NCBI RefSeq assembly: GCF_000067165.1
Contig: NC_010162.1
Location: forward strand, 2,666,001-2,730,000
Direction of reading: 5' to 3'
DNA from: Sorangium cellulosum So ce56
GTDB taxonomy: Bacteria > Myxococcota_A > Polyangia > Polyangiales > Polyangiaceae
DNA length: 64,000 bases
Shown here: positions 25,813 to 33,880 of the stretch, piece by piece
How the letters are laid out: each line of letters opens with the position of its first letter
Numbering within the stretch: the first letter of the stretch is position 1
Program-made: the position numbers and the translations under genes
Notes under the pieces: model-generated
What the model was told of the DNA's origin: nothing
Database searches by the model: none
The model's input: only the letters and a program-made list of their open reading frames with translations

Positions 25813-26931
25813 TCACGTCATGAGGTGGACTGCCGCGATGTTCGTGTGGATGGGCACGACCTTGCCCCGGTCCAGGGTGACCTTCACCTTCTCCGGCCCC
25901 ATCGAGAGCGTGGGCCCGATGCTGGCCTCGAGCGACGCGGCGACGGTGACGGACGCCTCCAGGCCGATCGTGGCGCTCGCCGAGATGCCGCCCGTGAAGC
26001 TCACCTCCGCGCCGAGCGTCGCCTCGATCATCCCCCCCAGGACGACCTCGTTGACCATGCCGAGGTTGATCGTCGTCTCGATCCCGTCGACGACGGTCTT
26101 GCTGTTGCCCTGCGTGTAGGAGTCCGCGTCGCCGTACTTCTCGTCCTTGGTGTCGGCGTGGGTCTCGGAGATGATCTTGCTCGCCTTCGTCGTATTCTTG
26201 ATGATGTCGGCCTCGGTGTGGTCATCGATGGTCCCGGTGACCGTGGTCGAGGTCGTGATCGACCCTGCCTTCATGGTCGACTTCGACGGTCCGTCGATGG
26301 TCGTCTCGTCGGTCATCGACGTGGCGTGGGTCGTCGACACCATCGTATCCGCCCAGGTCTCGTTGGAGATCGAGGGCACCCGCAGCTTCGCCGAGCCGGT
26401 ATAGGACGAGATGCTCTTGGCCCACGTCCTGTCGACGATCGTGGGGTTCTCCCCGAGGACGCCTGAAGACGGGAGCCCCCAGGGGTCCGTGATCTCGTCC
26501 AGGTTGCGCGGCGGGCTGTCGCTCCCGGTGACGCTCTCCAGCTTGCTGCCGTAATGGAACTCGAAGGCATCGCCGTGGTAGGTGGTGTGCACCTCGCCCT
26601 TCACGGTCTTCTCGCGCAGGCGCTTCTCGCCGCGGGGGCCCTGGATGAAGTCGAACTCGCCCGACCCGTAGAAGGTGATGCTCTTCTCGTTGATCTGCCC
26701 GTCCTCCGCCTTCCAGCCGCCCTCGAACTCGCGGCGGCCGAGGACGGTCATCTTGTACGTGCCCCCGATGACCTCGATCTTGTCGCCCCGCGTGGTGATG
26801 ACCCGGTTGCCGTCGGTGTGATCTCGCCAGGTGTACTCGTCGCCCTCGGCCGCGCCGATGCGCAGGTACGACGACATGCCGTCGCCGAAATCAGGCACAT
26901 GGAGGATACCGTACTTGCCATCGCCGGCCAT
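25813..26931 (-). CDS. Spike/baseplate-associated beta-rich protein, paralogue A
   Basis: 372 residues, start after cggagctccc. The N-terminus (YGILHVPDFGDGMSSYLRIG) and the block WRDHTDGNRVITTRGDKIEVIGG form a beta domain. From about 195 a long Thr/Ser-rich strand series (NETWADTMVSTTHATSMTDE, SITTSTTVTGTIDDHTEADI) gives a repetitive beta pattern like gp5/VgrG needle or tip extensions. GMVNEVVLGGMIEATLGAEV near 285-310 is shared with the next gene. I do not recognise a named family. Position between paralogue B and DUF2169 implies a structural part of the secretion module. Confidence 0.72.
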   Translation of the reverse strand: MAGDGKYGILHVPDFGDGMSSYLRIGAAEGDEYTWRDHTDGNRVITTRGDKIEVIGGTYKMTVLGRREFEGGWKAEDGQINEKSITFYGSGEFDFIQGPRGEKRLREKTVKGEVHTTYHGDAFEFHYGSKLESVTGSDSPPRNLDEITDPWGLPSSGVLGENPTIVDRTWAKSISSYTGSAKLRVPSISNETWADTMVSTTHATSMTDETTIDGPSKSTMKAGSITTSTTVTGTIDDHTEADIIKNTTKASKIISETHADTKDEKYGDADSYTQGNSKTVVDGIETTINLGMVNEVVLGGMIEATLGAEVSFTGGISASATIGLEASVTVAASLEASIGPTLSMGPEKVKVTLDRGKVVPIHTNIAAVHLMT

Positions 26932-26976
26932 GGGAGCTCCGTATCCGGTGGCGCGTGGAGCGTTGTGCTCGCGCCC

Positions 26977-28230
26977 TCAAACGAAGAGGTGGAACGCCGA
27001 GACGATCTTGTTGGCGAGCGCGATCTCCGTCTTGCTCATGTGGAGCTCCACGCCCGCCGGGCTGATCTCGAGCCTGGGGCCGGCGGAGACGTCGATGGTC
27101 CCGGTCAGGCTGAAATCCGCCTTGAGCCCGACGGTCACGTCGACGATGCCGCCGGCCGTGAAGGTCACCTCCGCGCCGAGCGTCGCCTCGATCATCCCCC
27201 CCAGGACGACCTCGTTGACCATGCCGAGGTTGATCGTCGTCTCGATCCCCTCGACGACGGTCTTGCTGTCGCCCTTCGTGTAGGAGTCCGCGTCGCCGTA
27301 CATATCGTCCTCGGTGTCGGCGTGGGTCTCGGAGATGATCTTGCTCGCCTTCGTGTAGCTCTTGATGATGTCGGCCTCGGTGTGGTCATCCATGGTCCCG
27401 TCGACCTTGGTGGAGGACGTGATCGACGCGGCGCGCATGGTGGATTTCGACTCCCCCTTGACGGTCGTCTCGTCGGTCATCGAGGTGGCGTTCGTCTTCG
27501 TCACCATCACTTCCGCCCAGGTCTCGTCCGTGATCGACGGCACAGGCAGCTTCGCCGAGCCGGTATAGGACGCGATGCTCGTGGCCCACGTCCTGTCGAC
27601 GATCGTGGGGTTCTCCGTCGGGATCGCCTGGGGCGAGGGCGGATTCTTGTCATCGATGAAATCGTCGGTGACATTCAGCGTGGGGAACGTGTCCGTGCCG
27701 GTCTGACTCTCCTTGATCTTCCCGAAGTAATAGTCGTAGACGTCGCCGTGGTAGAGGGTGCGCACCTCGCCCTTGATGGTCGTCTCGACGACCTTCCACG
27801 TGCCGCCGTAGTTCTGCACCCACTCGATCGTGGTGCCGCCGCCGAAGGTCTCGCTGACCTCGGTGACGTGCCCTCCCGACACGTCCCAGCCCGCCTGGTG
27901 CTCCCCGCGGCCGAGGATGAGCAGGCGGTAGTTCCCCCCGATCACCTCGACCTTGTCGCCCTTGGTGGTCGAGATGCGGTTGCCGTCGGTGTGATCGCGC
28001 CAGCCGCCCTTCGTGTGCAGCTTCGCGGTCTCGGCCTTTCGCTCGCCCACAGGCACGAAATCGGGCGAGCCGTCCCGCTTGCGGTCGTCGTCGGTGAACG
28101 TCTGAATCCGCTCGGCGAGATCGTCGCCCGCGCTCTCGCCGAGCGGCGCGGCGGCCCCGAGGCGCAGGTAGGACGGTTCCCCACCATTCAGATCCGGTAC
28201 TTCGAGGAGCGCGAACTTGCCTCCGGACAC
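26977..28230 (-). CDS. Spike/baseplate-associated beta-rich protein, paralogue B
   Basis: 417 residues from the GTG at 28228-28230 (ggagg 5 nt before); an earlier ATG exists but lacks a ribosome site. It has the same layout as paralogue A: KFALLEVPDLNGGEPSYLRLG, WRDHTDGNRISTTKGDKVEVIGG, NPTIVDRTWATSIASYTGSAKL, EVVLGGMIEATLGAEVTF. An extra about 40 charged residues lie near 25-65 (ERIQTFTDDDRKRDGS). Two DNA stretches, about 27170-27360 and 26010-26200, are nearly identical to paralogue A. It is the first gene of the operon, starting only 84 bp from the outer end of the IS element. Confidence 0.72.
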   Translation of the reverse strand: MSGGKFALLEVPDLNGGEPSYLRLGAAAPLGESAGDDLAERIQTFTDDDRKRDGSPDFVPVGERKAETAKLHTKGGWRDHTDGNRISTTKGDKVEVIGGNYRLLILGRGEHQAGWDVSGGHVTEVSETFGGGTTIEWVQNYGGTWKVVETTIKGEVRTLYHGDVYDYYFGKIKESQTGTDTFPTLNVTDDFIDDKNPPSPQAIPTENPTIVDRTWATSIASYTGSAKLPVPSITDETWAEVMVTKTNATSMTDETTVKGESKSTMRAASITSSTKVDGTMDDHTEADIIKSYTKASKIISETHADTEDDMYGDADSYTKGDSKTVVEGIETTINLGMVNEVVLGGMIEATLGAEVTFTAGGIVDVTVGLKADFSLTGTIDVSAGPRLEISPAGVELHMSKTEIALANKIVSAFHLFV

Positions 28231-28313
28231 TGGAGCCTCCGAGCGTGATGGACGACGCAAGGCGTCGCCGTGTCGCGGACCGCACAATCCTATGTCAGCG
28301 GACGCCGCCCGTC

Positions 28314-28389
28314 CAGAGCGACGGTCACCCGCTTCGGATACGGGCCCACCTCGACGTTTTCGGTGCTCAGCGCACGGGAGTCTCAGGAT
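28314..28389 (+). repeat. Left terminal inverted repeat of the IS
   Basis: 76 bp: begins cagagcgacggtcacccgc, contains acgggccca and cgttttcgg, ends gtctcaggat. It pairs with 29828-29904 with one 1-nt indel and about 15 mismatches. The transposase stop codon lies 4 bp inside its inner edge. Confidence 0.85.
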
Positions 28390-28392
28390 TGA

Positions 28393-29778
28393 TCATATTT
28401 TCCCCACCTCCCTCGCGGCGCTCCAGCCCTGGACGAGGGTGAGCAGCTGCTCGTAGCCACGGCCCAAGGTCTGCCAGCCGGGCTCGCCGTTTCGCCGGAG
28501 GTGTCCGCCGAGCCCGGCGATCGCCAGGAAGGCATCGCGGGCCGTGGCGTTCTCGGGCAGGGGCTTGCGCGCGAAGACCCGCAGCACCTCGAGCTGGGTG
28601 GGCGTGAGCACGGCGGTCGCGGGCTGCTCCGGAGCGCGCCGAGCCTCGCTGCGCAGCAGCAATAGCTGCCAGGCGATGGGCGCGAAGAGCGCCAGCACGT
28701 TGCGCAGGCCGTGCAGGTCCTCGATCTGGCGCTTCTCGTAGGCGCATCCGGTCTTCAGGGCCTTGAAGAGCTCCTCCACCATCCAGCGCGCCCGGTACCA
28801 GTCGACCAGCTGCGTCAGCTGCTCGACGGACTCGACCGGCTCGCTCGTGAGCAGCACCCACTCGACCGGCGCTTCGCCCGGCGGCGGCTCGATCTCCCAG
28901 ACGCGTACGACCCGCAACGAGAGCGTCGCAGGCAGCTCGCGCGGCTGGGATCTCGGTCGCCGCAGGGTCACGCGCGTGCTTCCAAGGGCGAGCTTGGCCA
29001 AGCGTCCTGCACGCGGAGGATGCAGCCGTTTCTGTTGAGGGCTGCGATTGCCTGCCGGCCGCGGCGAAAGCTCTACCTCGCGCACGGCCACCGCTTGAAC
29101 ATGCGCGAGCGCCTGCTCGAGCTTGGCCTCCGCTCCGAGGGCGTCAGCCTCGACGAGGCGATTGTGCGCGAGCCGAATCACGAACCGATGCCCTGCGCTC
29201 AGAAGCTGCGCGAACAGGCCGTAGTCGTCGCCTTCGCGGTCCATGACGTGCACCACATCGTGCGGCGCAGCGCCCAAGACCGCGACTCGCTCCACCTGCT
29301 CTCCCCAGCGGTCGTGCTCGTTGTCCGTCGTGCCGTCGTCGCGCACGTGCGTGCTCAGATCGAGCACGCCGAGCGGGCGGCGCGTTCCATCGCCGCTGAC
29401 CGCCAGCGTGAAGTGGGCGAAGAACGTCTGCCCCGAGGAGCGCAGCCGTCCGAGCCCCTGCCGCTGGCCGTCCGAGCGGAAGGAAAGGGTCGTGGTGTCA
29501 TGGATGGCGAGCACGACCGGCTCGGCCTCCATGCGCGCGAGGGTGGCGCGCACATGCGGAGCCAGAATCGCCGCGGGCGTGACGGCGTCGTTGCCGAAGA
29601 AACGGTACGCCGCCTCCAGCTCGCTGTCGGACAAGAGCGAGGGGAAGCTCTTGTCCGGCGCCTGCGCCAGCTTCTGCACCAGCTTGGTCTGGCGCTTCGA
29701 AAGCCGCGCATCGCCGAAGTGCGCGTCGCTCATCTCCTCGGCGAGTGCCGCTGCGTGCTCTGCTGCAGGTGAACCCAT
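28393..29778 (-). CDS. IS4-family DDE transposase (Tn5-like)
   Basis: 461 residues. The acidic triad is visible: Asp94 in IHDTTTLSF, Asp180 in VMDREGDDYGLF, and Glu335 in the family's YREK signature (Tyr328-x2-Arg331-x3-Glu335-x6-Lys342). The N-terminus (HFGDARLSKRQTKLVQKLA, FPSLLSDSELEAAYRFFGND) matches the Tn5/IS50 DNA-binding domain. No frameshift or stop interrupts the gene, so it appears intact and possibly active. It fills the element between the two inverted repeats. Confidence 0.93.
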   Translation of the reverse strand: MGSPAAEHAAALAEEMSDAHFGDARLSKRQTKLVQKLAQAPDKSFPSLLSDSELEAAYRFFGNDAVTPAAILAPHVRATLARMEAEPVVLAIHDTTTLSFRSDGQRQGLGRLRSSGQTFFAHFTLAVSGDGTRRPLGVLDLSTHVRDDGTTDNEHDRWGEQVERVAVLGAAPHDVVHVMDREGDDYGLFAQLLSAGHRFVIRLAHNRLVEADALGAEAKLEQALAHVQAVAVREVELSPRPAGNRSPQQKRLHPPRAGRLAKLALGSTRVTLRRPRSQPRELPATLSLRVVRVWEIEPPPGEAPVEWVLLTSEPVESVEQLTQLVDWYRARWMVEELFKALKTGCAYEKRQIEDLHGLRNVLALFAPIAWQLLLLRSEARRAPEQPATAVLTPTQLEVLRVFARKPLPENATARDAFLAIAGLGGHLRRNGEPGWQTLGRGYEQLLTLVQGWSAAREVGKI

Positions 29779-29827
29779 CCGCAGCTTTGATCACGTCGCC
29801 CAGCACACATCAAGCGAGATGTGTAGG

Positions 29828-29904
29828 ATCTTGAGACGGGAGTGCGCTTGCGCGCCGAAAACGCCGATCTGGGCCCGTCTCCTGTGCGGGTGACCGCCGC
29901 TCTG
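29828..29904 (-). repeat. Right terminal inverted repeat of the IS
   Basis: 77 bp, the partner of 28314-28389. Read on the minus strand it begins cagagcggcggtcacccgc and ends gtctcaagat. The next inward bases (cctacacatct) are reminiscent of the Tn5 end sequence. Confidence 0.85.
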
Positions 29905-29967
29905 CGATGCACGTAGCAGAGGTGGGCGGAAATCGCCGTGGAGCGCGCGGCGAGCGGGCCGCGGCGC

Positions 29968-31089
29968 TCAGGAGGCCTCGGCGGGGCGCTGCGCAGCCGA
30001 CTCGGGGGCTTGGTGCGCGATGGCCCAGACGAACTCCGGCAGCAGCGCGAGGGAGTGTGGATCCTGCGTCACGCCGATGAGGCCGCTGATGAACTCCATG
30101 GGGTGCTCGCGCCTGCTCCCGTCGATGAAGCGCAGCTGGGCGCTGGTCAGGCCGGGCGGCAGCTCGGAGAGGCCCGGTCCCTGCGGGTTCCCGAGGCCCC
30201 CGAGCGCGTCGCTCCGGGCCTCCGCCGTCCGCCATCGCTCGTGCCAGCTCTCGAAATAGGGATTCGGCGCGAAGTAGTCGTTGGGCCACGCGCGCAGGTA
30301 GGGAAACAGCACGTGGATCCACCCGGTCAGCTCGTCGGCCGAGCTCTCGTACCTGAAGAACGCACGCCAGAACATCGTGTCGGCGCGCCCCTCCGCCGAG
30401 GCGGCGATCTGGTCGAGCACGGGCAGGAGCGCGCGGGTCCACCGATCTTGCCCGACGGAGCCGAGCATCGCCACGCGCTGGCGCACCCAGCGCCAGTCGT
30501 CGGACGTGCCGAGCAGGTACACGCGCGGGATCCCACGCTGCGGGAACACCATGTCGCCCGGGAACGGCGGCTCCCACGCGTAGTGCGGCGCGAGCGGGGT
30601 CGCGACCGTGAGCTCCGACGACACCCGCTCGACAGGCCCCGTGGTGGAGAAATTGGAGGTCACGAGGTCCCGCAGCGAGCCGACCCGCGCCGAAACCTGC
30701 CTGGAAAAGTCCGGAAACAGAGCTGGCCACGGGTTCACCTCGCCGAGGGTGAAGTCCGGGCGATCGACGACGAGCGAGAACTCGTGATCGTCGGGGAGGA
30801 AGCGGCGCCGATGCTCGTCGTTCGCGGCGAGGTGGAACGTGAAGCCGCGCGCCAGGCAGAGCCAGACCACGTCGGGCGAGAGCACGAGGGGATAGCGCTG
30901 GGTGAAGGCGGTATAGGCGGCCTGGACGAGCGGGTGGAGGTCCGTGCGTCCCACGAGGGGCAGGCGGTGGCGGTAGGAGGCCTCGATCTTCGAGACGAGC
31001 AGGCTCTGCACCGCAGCTTCGCTATCGAATCCCGGCAACGGCGCCGTCGCGGGCTCGACGTCGGCAACGGCGATCGTCGTGACGTTCAT
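29968..31089 (-). CDS. DUF4419 protein
   Basis: 373 residues from the ATG at 31087-31089 (ggaggacgagg before it). It matches DUF4419, a family found sporadically in bacteria and fungi without known function. Diagnostic stretches are LVQAAYTAFTQRYPLVLSPD, NPWPALFPDFSRQV, FSTTGPVERVSSELTVATPL, RGIPRVYLLGTSDDWRWVRQR, DELTGWIHVLFPYL and HPMEFISGLIGV. The fold is probably alpha/beta; no catalytic residues can be assigned. It lies 63 bp from the IS end, in the same direction as the type VI-like operon. Confidence 0.85.
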   Translation of the reverse strand: MNVTTIAVADVEPATAPLPGFDSEAAVQSLLVSKIEASYRHRLPLVGRTDLHPLVQAAYTAFTQRYPLVLSPDVVWLCLARGFTFHLAANDEHRRRFLPDDHEFSLVVDRPDFTLGEVNPWPALFPDFSRQVSARVGSLRDLVTSNFSTTGPVERVSSELTVATPLAPHYAWEPPFPGDMVFPQRGIPRVYLLGTSDDWRWVRQRVAMLGSVGQDRWTRALLPVLDQIAASAEGRADTMFWRAFFRYESSADELTGWIHVLFPYLRAWPNDYFAPNPYFESWHERWRTAEARSDALGGLGNPQGPGLSELPPGLTSAQLRFIDGSRREHPMEFISGLIGVTQDPHSLALLPEFVWAIAHQAPESAAQRPAEAS

Positions 31090-31448
31090 GAAACCTCGTC
31101 CTCCCCAAGGCTGCGCGGCGCGCTCGTGATCGTTCGCTGTCCTTCGTACACGAGCGTGCGGCGCGCGACAACGGGCCGCGCGCAGGCGCCCACCGCGGCA
31201 TCGCCGCATGGGGCGGAGCGCGCCCGGGCGCGGCCCATCTCTGCTGCCCGGCGTGCGCGCTGGGGCCCGGCAAGGTGCCTGTTCCGAGGCATCGATTGGT
31301 GATGGGTCGTGATGGGTCGTGCTCCGGGCCCGCCGGGAGGCGTGCGCGGTCGTTCTTCCCGACCTCTGAGAAGGCAGGAGTTCGTTCTCCTGTTTTCCTT
31401 CCCACGGCGCGCGCAGCCAGGTCGACGGCGCTGTTGCTCGGCGCTGGC

Positions 31449-31708
31449 GTCGCAGCCGAGCGCGTCATTCGTCGCAGCCGAGCGGTTTGTCGTCGGAACC
31501 AAGCGTTTTCTCTGGATCCGGGCTGCTCTTCGCCGTAGCCGAGAGCTTTTCATCTAGATATTGGCTGGTTTTAACCTGATTCGAGAGACGATTATCTTGA
31601 TCCAGGCTATTGTTAGCCTGAACCGAGAGTTGAATCTCTGGATGTGGGCTTCGATTAGCCGGAATGGAGAGGATTTTCTCTGGATTCGGGCTGCTGTTCG
31701 CCGGAAGC
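31449..31708 (+). repeat. Degenerate 42-bp tandem array, AT-richer than its surroundings
   Basis: Inside the 813-bp gap 31090-31902. The word gagag recurs at 31541, 31583, 31625 and 31667, exactly 42 bp apart. Earlier, more diverged copies at 31501, 31480 and 31459 have 40- and 21-bp spacing. Consensus of the latter half is approximately TCTCTGGATYCGGGCTGCTG followed by TTCGCCGGAACC. Each unit carries a small gagag...ctct stem. 42 bp is 14 codons. The same plus-strand frame stays open across the array except for one TAG at 31555-31557, and is in phase with the gene at 31903. By eye it is nearer 45-50% GC. The first 350 bp of the gap shows no gene. Confidence 0.85.
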
Positions 31709-31902
31709 TACACGATGTCGGCGCGCCGTTCACGCCGCGCCGGGCCCTCCGTGCGCGCGCGATGCCGCTGGAGCGTGATTTTTTTGCGGGCGGCAGATGC
31801 CCGAGGGCTTCGCCGTGGCGGTGTTGCATGTCCGAGGTGAATGGTGCACGACTAGGCGCTCGTGCAGCCGCGGCGAAACGCCCTGAAGGAGGAGCGCAGC
31901 AG

Positions 31903-32649
31903 ATGAACTCACGCCAGGCGAGTCCCCTCGGGGCGAGCGTATCGGCCAGCCCGAAGCTGGCGCTGCGGATCGACTTTCTCAAGAAGGTGTACGGGCTCTT
32001 CACGGCGAGCCTTGTCGTCTCCTCCCTGGGCGCCATGTGCGCGCTGTACATCGGGGCGCCGGACGTGGAGGAGGGGACGCTGCGGCGCGAGATGCCGCCG
32101 CTGGTCGAGCTCTTCGCGCAGCACCCGATCCTCTCGATCGGCGTCGTGTTCGGCGTGATGTTCGGCGCGCGGGCGGTGCGCAAGATCCCCGGGGTCAACG
32201 TCCTCGCGCTCTTCGGGATGGCGGCCGTCCTGGGCGTCACCGCGGCGCCTGCGCTCTACATGGCCCAGGCGGCGGCGGGCCTCGGCGGCACCCTGTCGTC
32301 GGCCCCGGTGCGGGACACCTTCATCCTGACGGTCCTCACGTTCGGGAGCCTCACGCTGGGGGTCTTCCTCTCGAGGGAGGACCTGTCGTTCATGGCCAGC
32401 GGGCTGGTGATGGGCGCCATGGTCGTCCTCGGCGCGATGCTGCTGAACATCCTGCTCGGGAGCACGCTCCTCGGCCTCGCGATCGCCAGCGTGTCCGTCC
32501 TCGTGTTCGGGGGATACGTCCTTTACAACACGTCGCGCCTGCTCCACTCGAGCGAAGAGGACCCGGTCGGCGGGGCGCTCGATCTCTACCTCAACTTCAT
32601 CAACCTCTTCTCGTCGATCCTGCAGATCCTCTCGGGCCGCCACGTTTGA
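31903..32649 (+). CDS. Bax inhibitor-1/YccA family membrane protein
   Basis: 248 residues with seven predicted membrane helices and the BI-1 features: a basic N-terminus (RIDFLKKVYGLFTASLVVSSLG), SFMASGLVMGAMVVLGAML, VLVFGGYVLYNTSRLLHS with conserved Tyr/Asn, and DPVGGALDLYLNFINLFSSIL at the end. Bacterial members are linked to proton-sensitive calcium leak or FtsH-associated quality control. The ATG at 31903 is preceded by aaggaggag. The frame continues upstream into the 42-bp repeat array, but the strong ribosome site supports the shorter protein. Confidence 0.92.
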   Translation: MNSRQASPLGASVSASPKLALRIDFLKKVYGLFTASLVVSSLGAMCALYIGAPDVEEGTLRREMPPLVELFAQHPILSIGVVFGVMFGARAVRKIPGVNVLALFGMAAVLGVTAAPALYMAQAAAGLGGTLSSAPVRDTFILTVLTFGSLTLGVFLSREDLSFMASGLVMGAMVVLGAMLLNILLGSTLLGLAIASVSVLVFGGYVLYNTSRLLHSSEEDPVGGALDLYLNFINLFSSILQILSGRHV

Positions 32650-32779
32650 GCCGGCCGCGTCGCGTTCACGTCGCGGCGCGCGCCCGTCTGCGCCCGACCG
32701 CCCTCGGGTCTCTCGCCCGGGGCGGACGGCTGGAGGGCGGCTTGACGCGCCATTTGGGCCGGGTAAGAACGCGCTGACC

Positions 32780-33184
32780 ATGAGCCTGCAGCTCCTCGTC
32801 ACCGCGCTTGCCCTCTCCCTCTCCTCGCTCTCATCGCTCTCCTTGCTCGCTTGCAACAAGCCCGCCGAGGAGGCGCCGGTGGTGGCGGCCGCCGAGCTCG
32901 CCGCGCCGGCGAACGTCAAGCGCATCGACATCGCGGTGAACGACAGCGGCTTCTCCCCGTCGACGATCGAGCTGAAGAAGGGGGAGCCCGTGGTGCTGCG
33001 CTTCACGCGGACGACGAAGAGCGAGTGTCTGAAGGCGATCGCGATTCCCGATCTGAAGATCGAGAAGGACCTGCCGCTGAACACGCAGGTCGAGGTGGCC
33101 ATCACCCCGCAGAAGGAGGGGAAGATGGTGCTTCAGTGCTGGATGGCGATGGTCAAGGCGACCATCAACGTGGTCGGCTCGTGA
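32780..33184 (+). CDS. Cupredoxin-like lipoprotein
   Basis: 134 residues. Signal peptide with a lipobox (LSLLAC), a short Ala/Pro linker, then a cupredoxin-type beta barrel: IDIAVNDSGFSPSTIELKKGEPVVLRFTRT, ECLKAIAIPDL, KEGKMVLQCWMAMVKATI. This matches the Cupredoxin_1 pattern seen in heavy-metal-associated proteins. The usual His ligand pair is not present; Cys in SECLK, Cys in LQCW and the following Met are the remaining candidate ligands. The role in copper handling is therefore tentative. It stands alone after the BI-1 gene. Confidence 0.82.
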   Translation: MSLQLLVTALALSLSSLSSLSLLACNKPAEEAPVVAAAELAAPANVKRIDIAVNDSGFSPSTIELKKGEPVVLRFTRTTKSECLKAIAIPDLKIEKDLPLNTQVEVAITPQKEGKMVLQCWMAMVKATINVVGS

Positions 33185-33221
33185 CGCGGCCGCGCCCGCT
33201 GCGAGACGCGCGCGCGCGCCG

Positions 33222-33731
33222 TCAGAGCATGAGCCAGAGCTCGGCGTCGTAGCGCTTCGCGCCGCCGCCCGCGTCCTGCGCCGCGCGGCGCCCCCCCGAG
33301 GCGGGCTCCCCCGCGCTGCCCGGCGCGTCGCCCCGGCGCGCCCCGTCGCCTCGAGCGCGCGCGCCGGCGTGGGCCAGGTCGATGCCGGAGGCGGCGCAGC
33401 GGGCGACGGCGAAGCCGAGCATCTCGCGCACGTCGCCCGAGCGGAGCATGCCGCGCGTCCGGTGGCGCGCGATCGCGGCTGCGCGCTCGACGCACTCGGC
33501 GCAGGGGGCCACCTCGGATCGGAACCTGAAGAGCAGCGTCCCCTCGGGCCACCCGAGCGCCGACGCCTCGATGCTCACCACGACGAACTCGCCGTCGCGG
33601 ACCACCCGGGTCCGGGCCGCGCTCGCGCTGTCCTCACCGGCGCCGTGCGCCTCGCCTCTCAGCAGGAACCAGTAACGATCCATGAGGCGCTCGACGTCGC
33701 GCGGCTCACCGTGAGCGATGATGTCTGTCAT
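33222..33731 (-). CDS. Hypothetical protein with CxxC motif
   Basis: 169 residues from the ATG at 33729-33731, preceded by ggaggt. The first half is ordered (RDVERLMDRYWFLLRGEAHG, EFVVVSIEASALGWPEGTLLFRF), followed by CAECVERAAAIARH and a helix LRSGDVREMLGFAVARCAA. The last 50 residues are Gly/Ala/Arg rich but end YDAELWLML. No family is recognised. The CxxC pair could bind a metal. Convergent with the cupredoxin gene. Confidence 0.65.
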   Translation of the reverse strand: MTDIIAHGEPRDVERLMDRYWFLLRGEAHGAGEDSASAARTRVVRDGEFVVVSIEASALGWPEGTLLFRFRSEVAPCAECVERAAAIARHRTRGMLRSGDVREMLGFAVARCAASGIDLAHAGARARGDGARRGDAPGSAGEPASGGRRAAQDAGGGAKRYDAELWLML

Positions 33732-33830
33732 CCCTGACCTCCGATGACCCAATGTGAGGCCCGCTCCTCCGAACTTCGACGCCAGGGAGAGACAGGAAAT
33801 GTCCGCTCAGAAGGACAATGTCCGAGCGGG

Positions 33831-33880
33831 CGTAACGCGACGTGACGCGACGTGACGCGACGTCACGCGACGTCACGCGG
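33831..33880. repeat. Five 10-bp tandem repeats upstream of rplC
   Basis: The 379-bp gap 33732-34110 contains five exact-phase copies of cgtNacgcga (N is a, g, g, c, c; the last copy ends cgg). Because cgtcacg/cgtgacg are mutually reverse-complementary, the array is also partly palindromic. The 10-bp phase places each copy on the same face of the helix, about 230 bp before the rplC start. The rest of the gap has a lower-GC patch (33890-33930) that may hold the rplC promoter. Confidence 0.85.

Larger units (their letters stand above)
28314..29904 (-). mobile_element. IS4-family insertion sequence with long terminal inverted repeats
   Basis: A 1591-bp element containing one transposase gene. 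Ends: left cagagcgacggtcacccgc, right (reverse complement) cagagcggcggtcacccgc. Similarity continues inward for about 76 bp on each side with roughly 80% identity. Outside these points the flanks no longer match. No 9-bp target duplication is visible, so the insertion is old or one flank has been rearranged. It separates the type VI-like operon from the DUF4419 gene. Confidence 0.85.

Noticed and set aside
28374..29842. acgggag at 28374-28380 and 29836-29842 as a target-site duplication of the IS
   Set aside because: End similarity continues about 60 bp further outward on both sides in inverted orientation, so these bases lie inside the terminal repeats.
31449..31708. CRISPR array
   Set aside because: Units are contiguous and diverged with no spacer/repeat alternation, and no cas genes are present.
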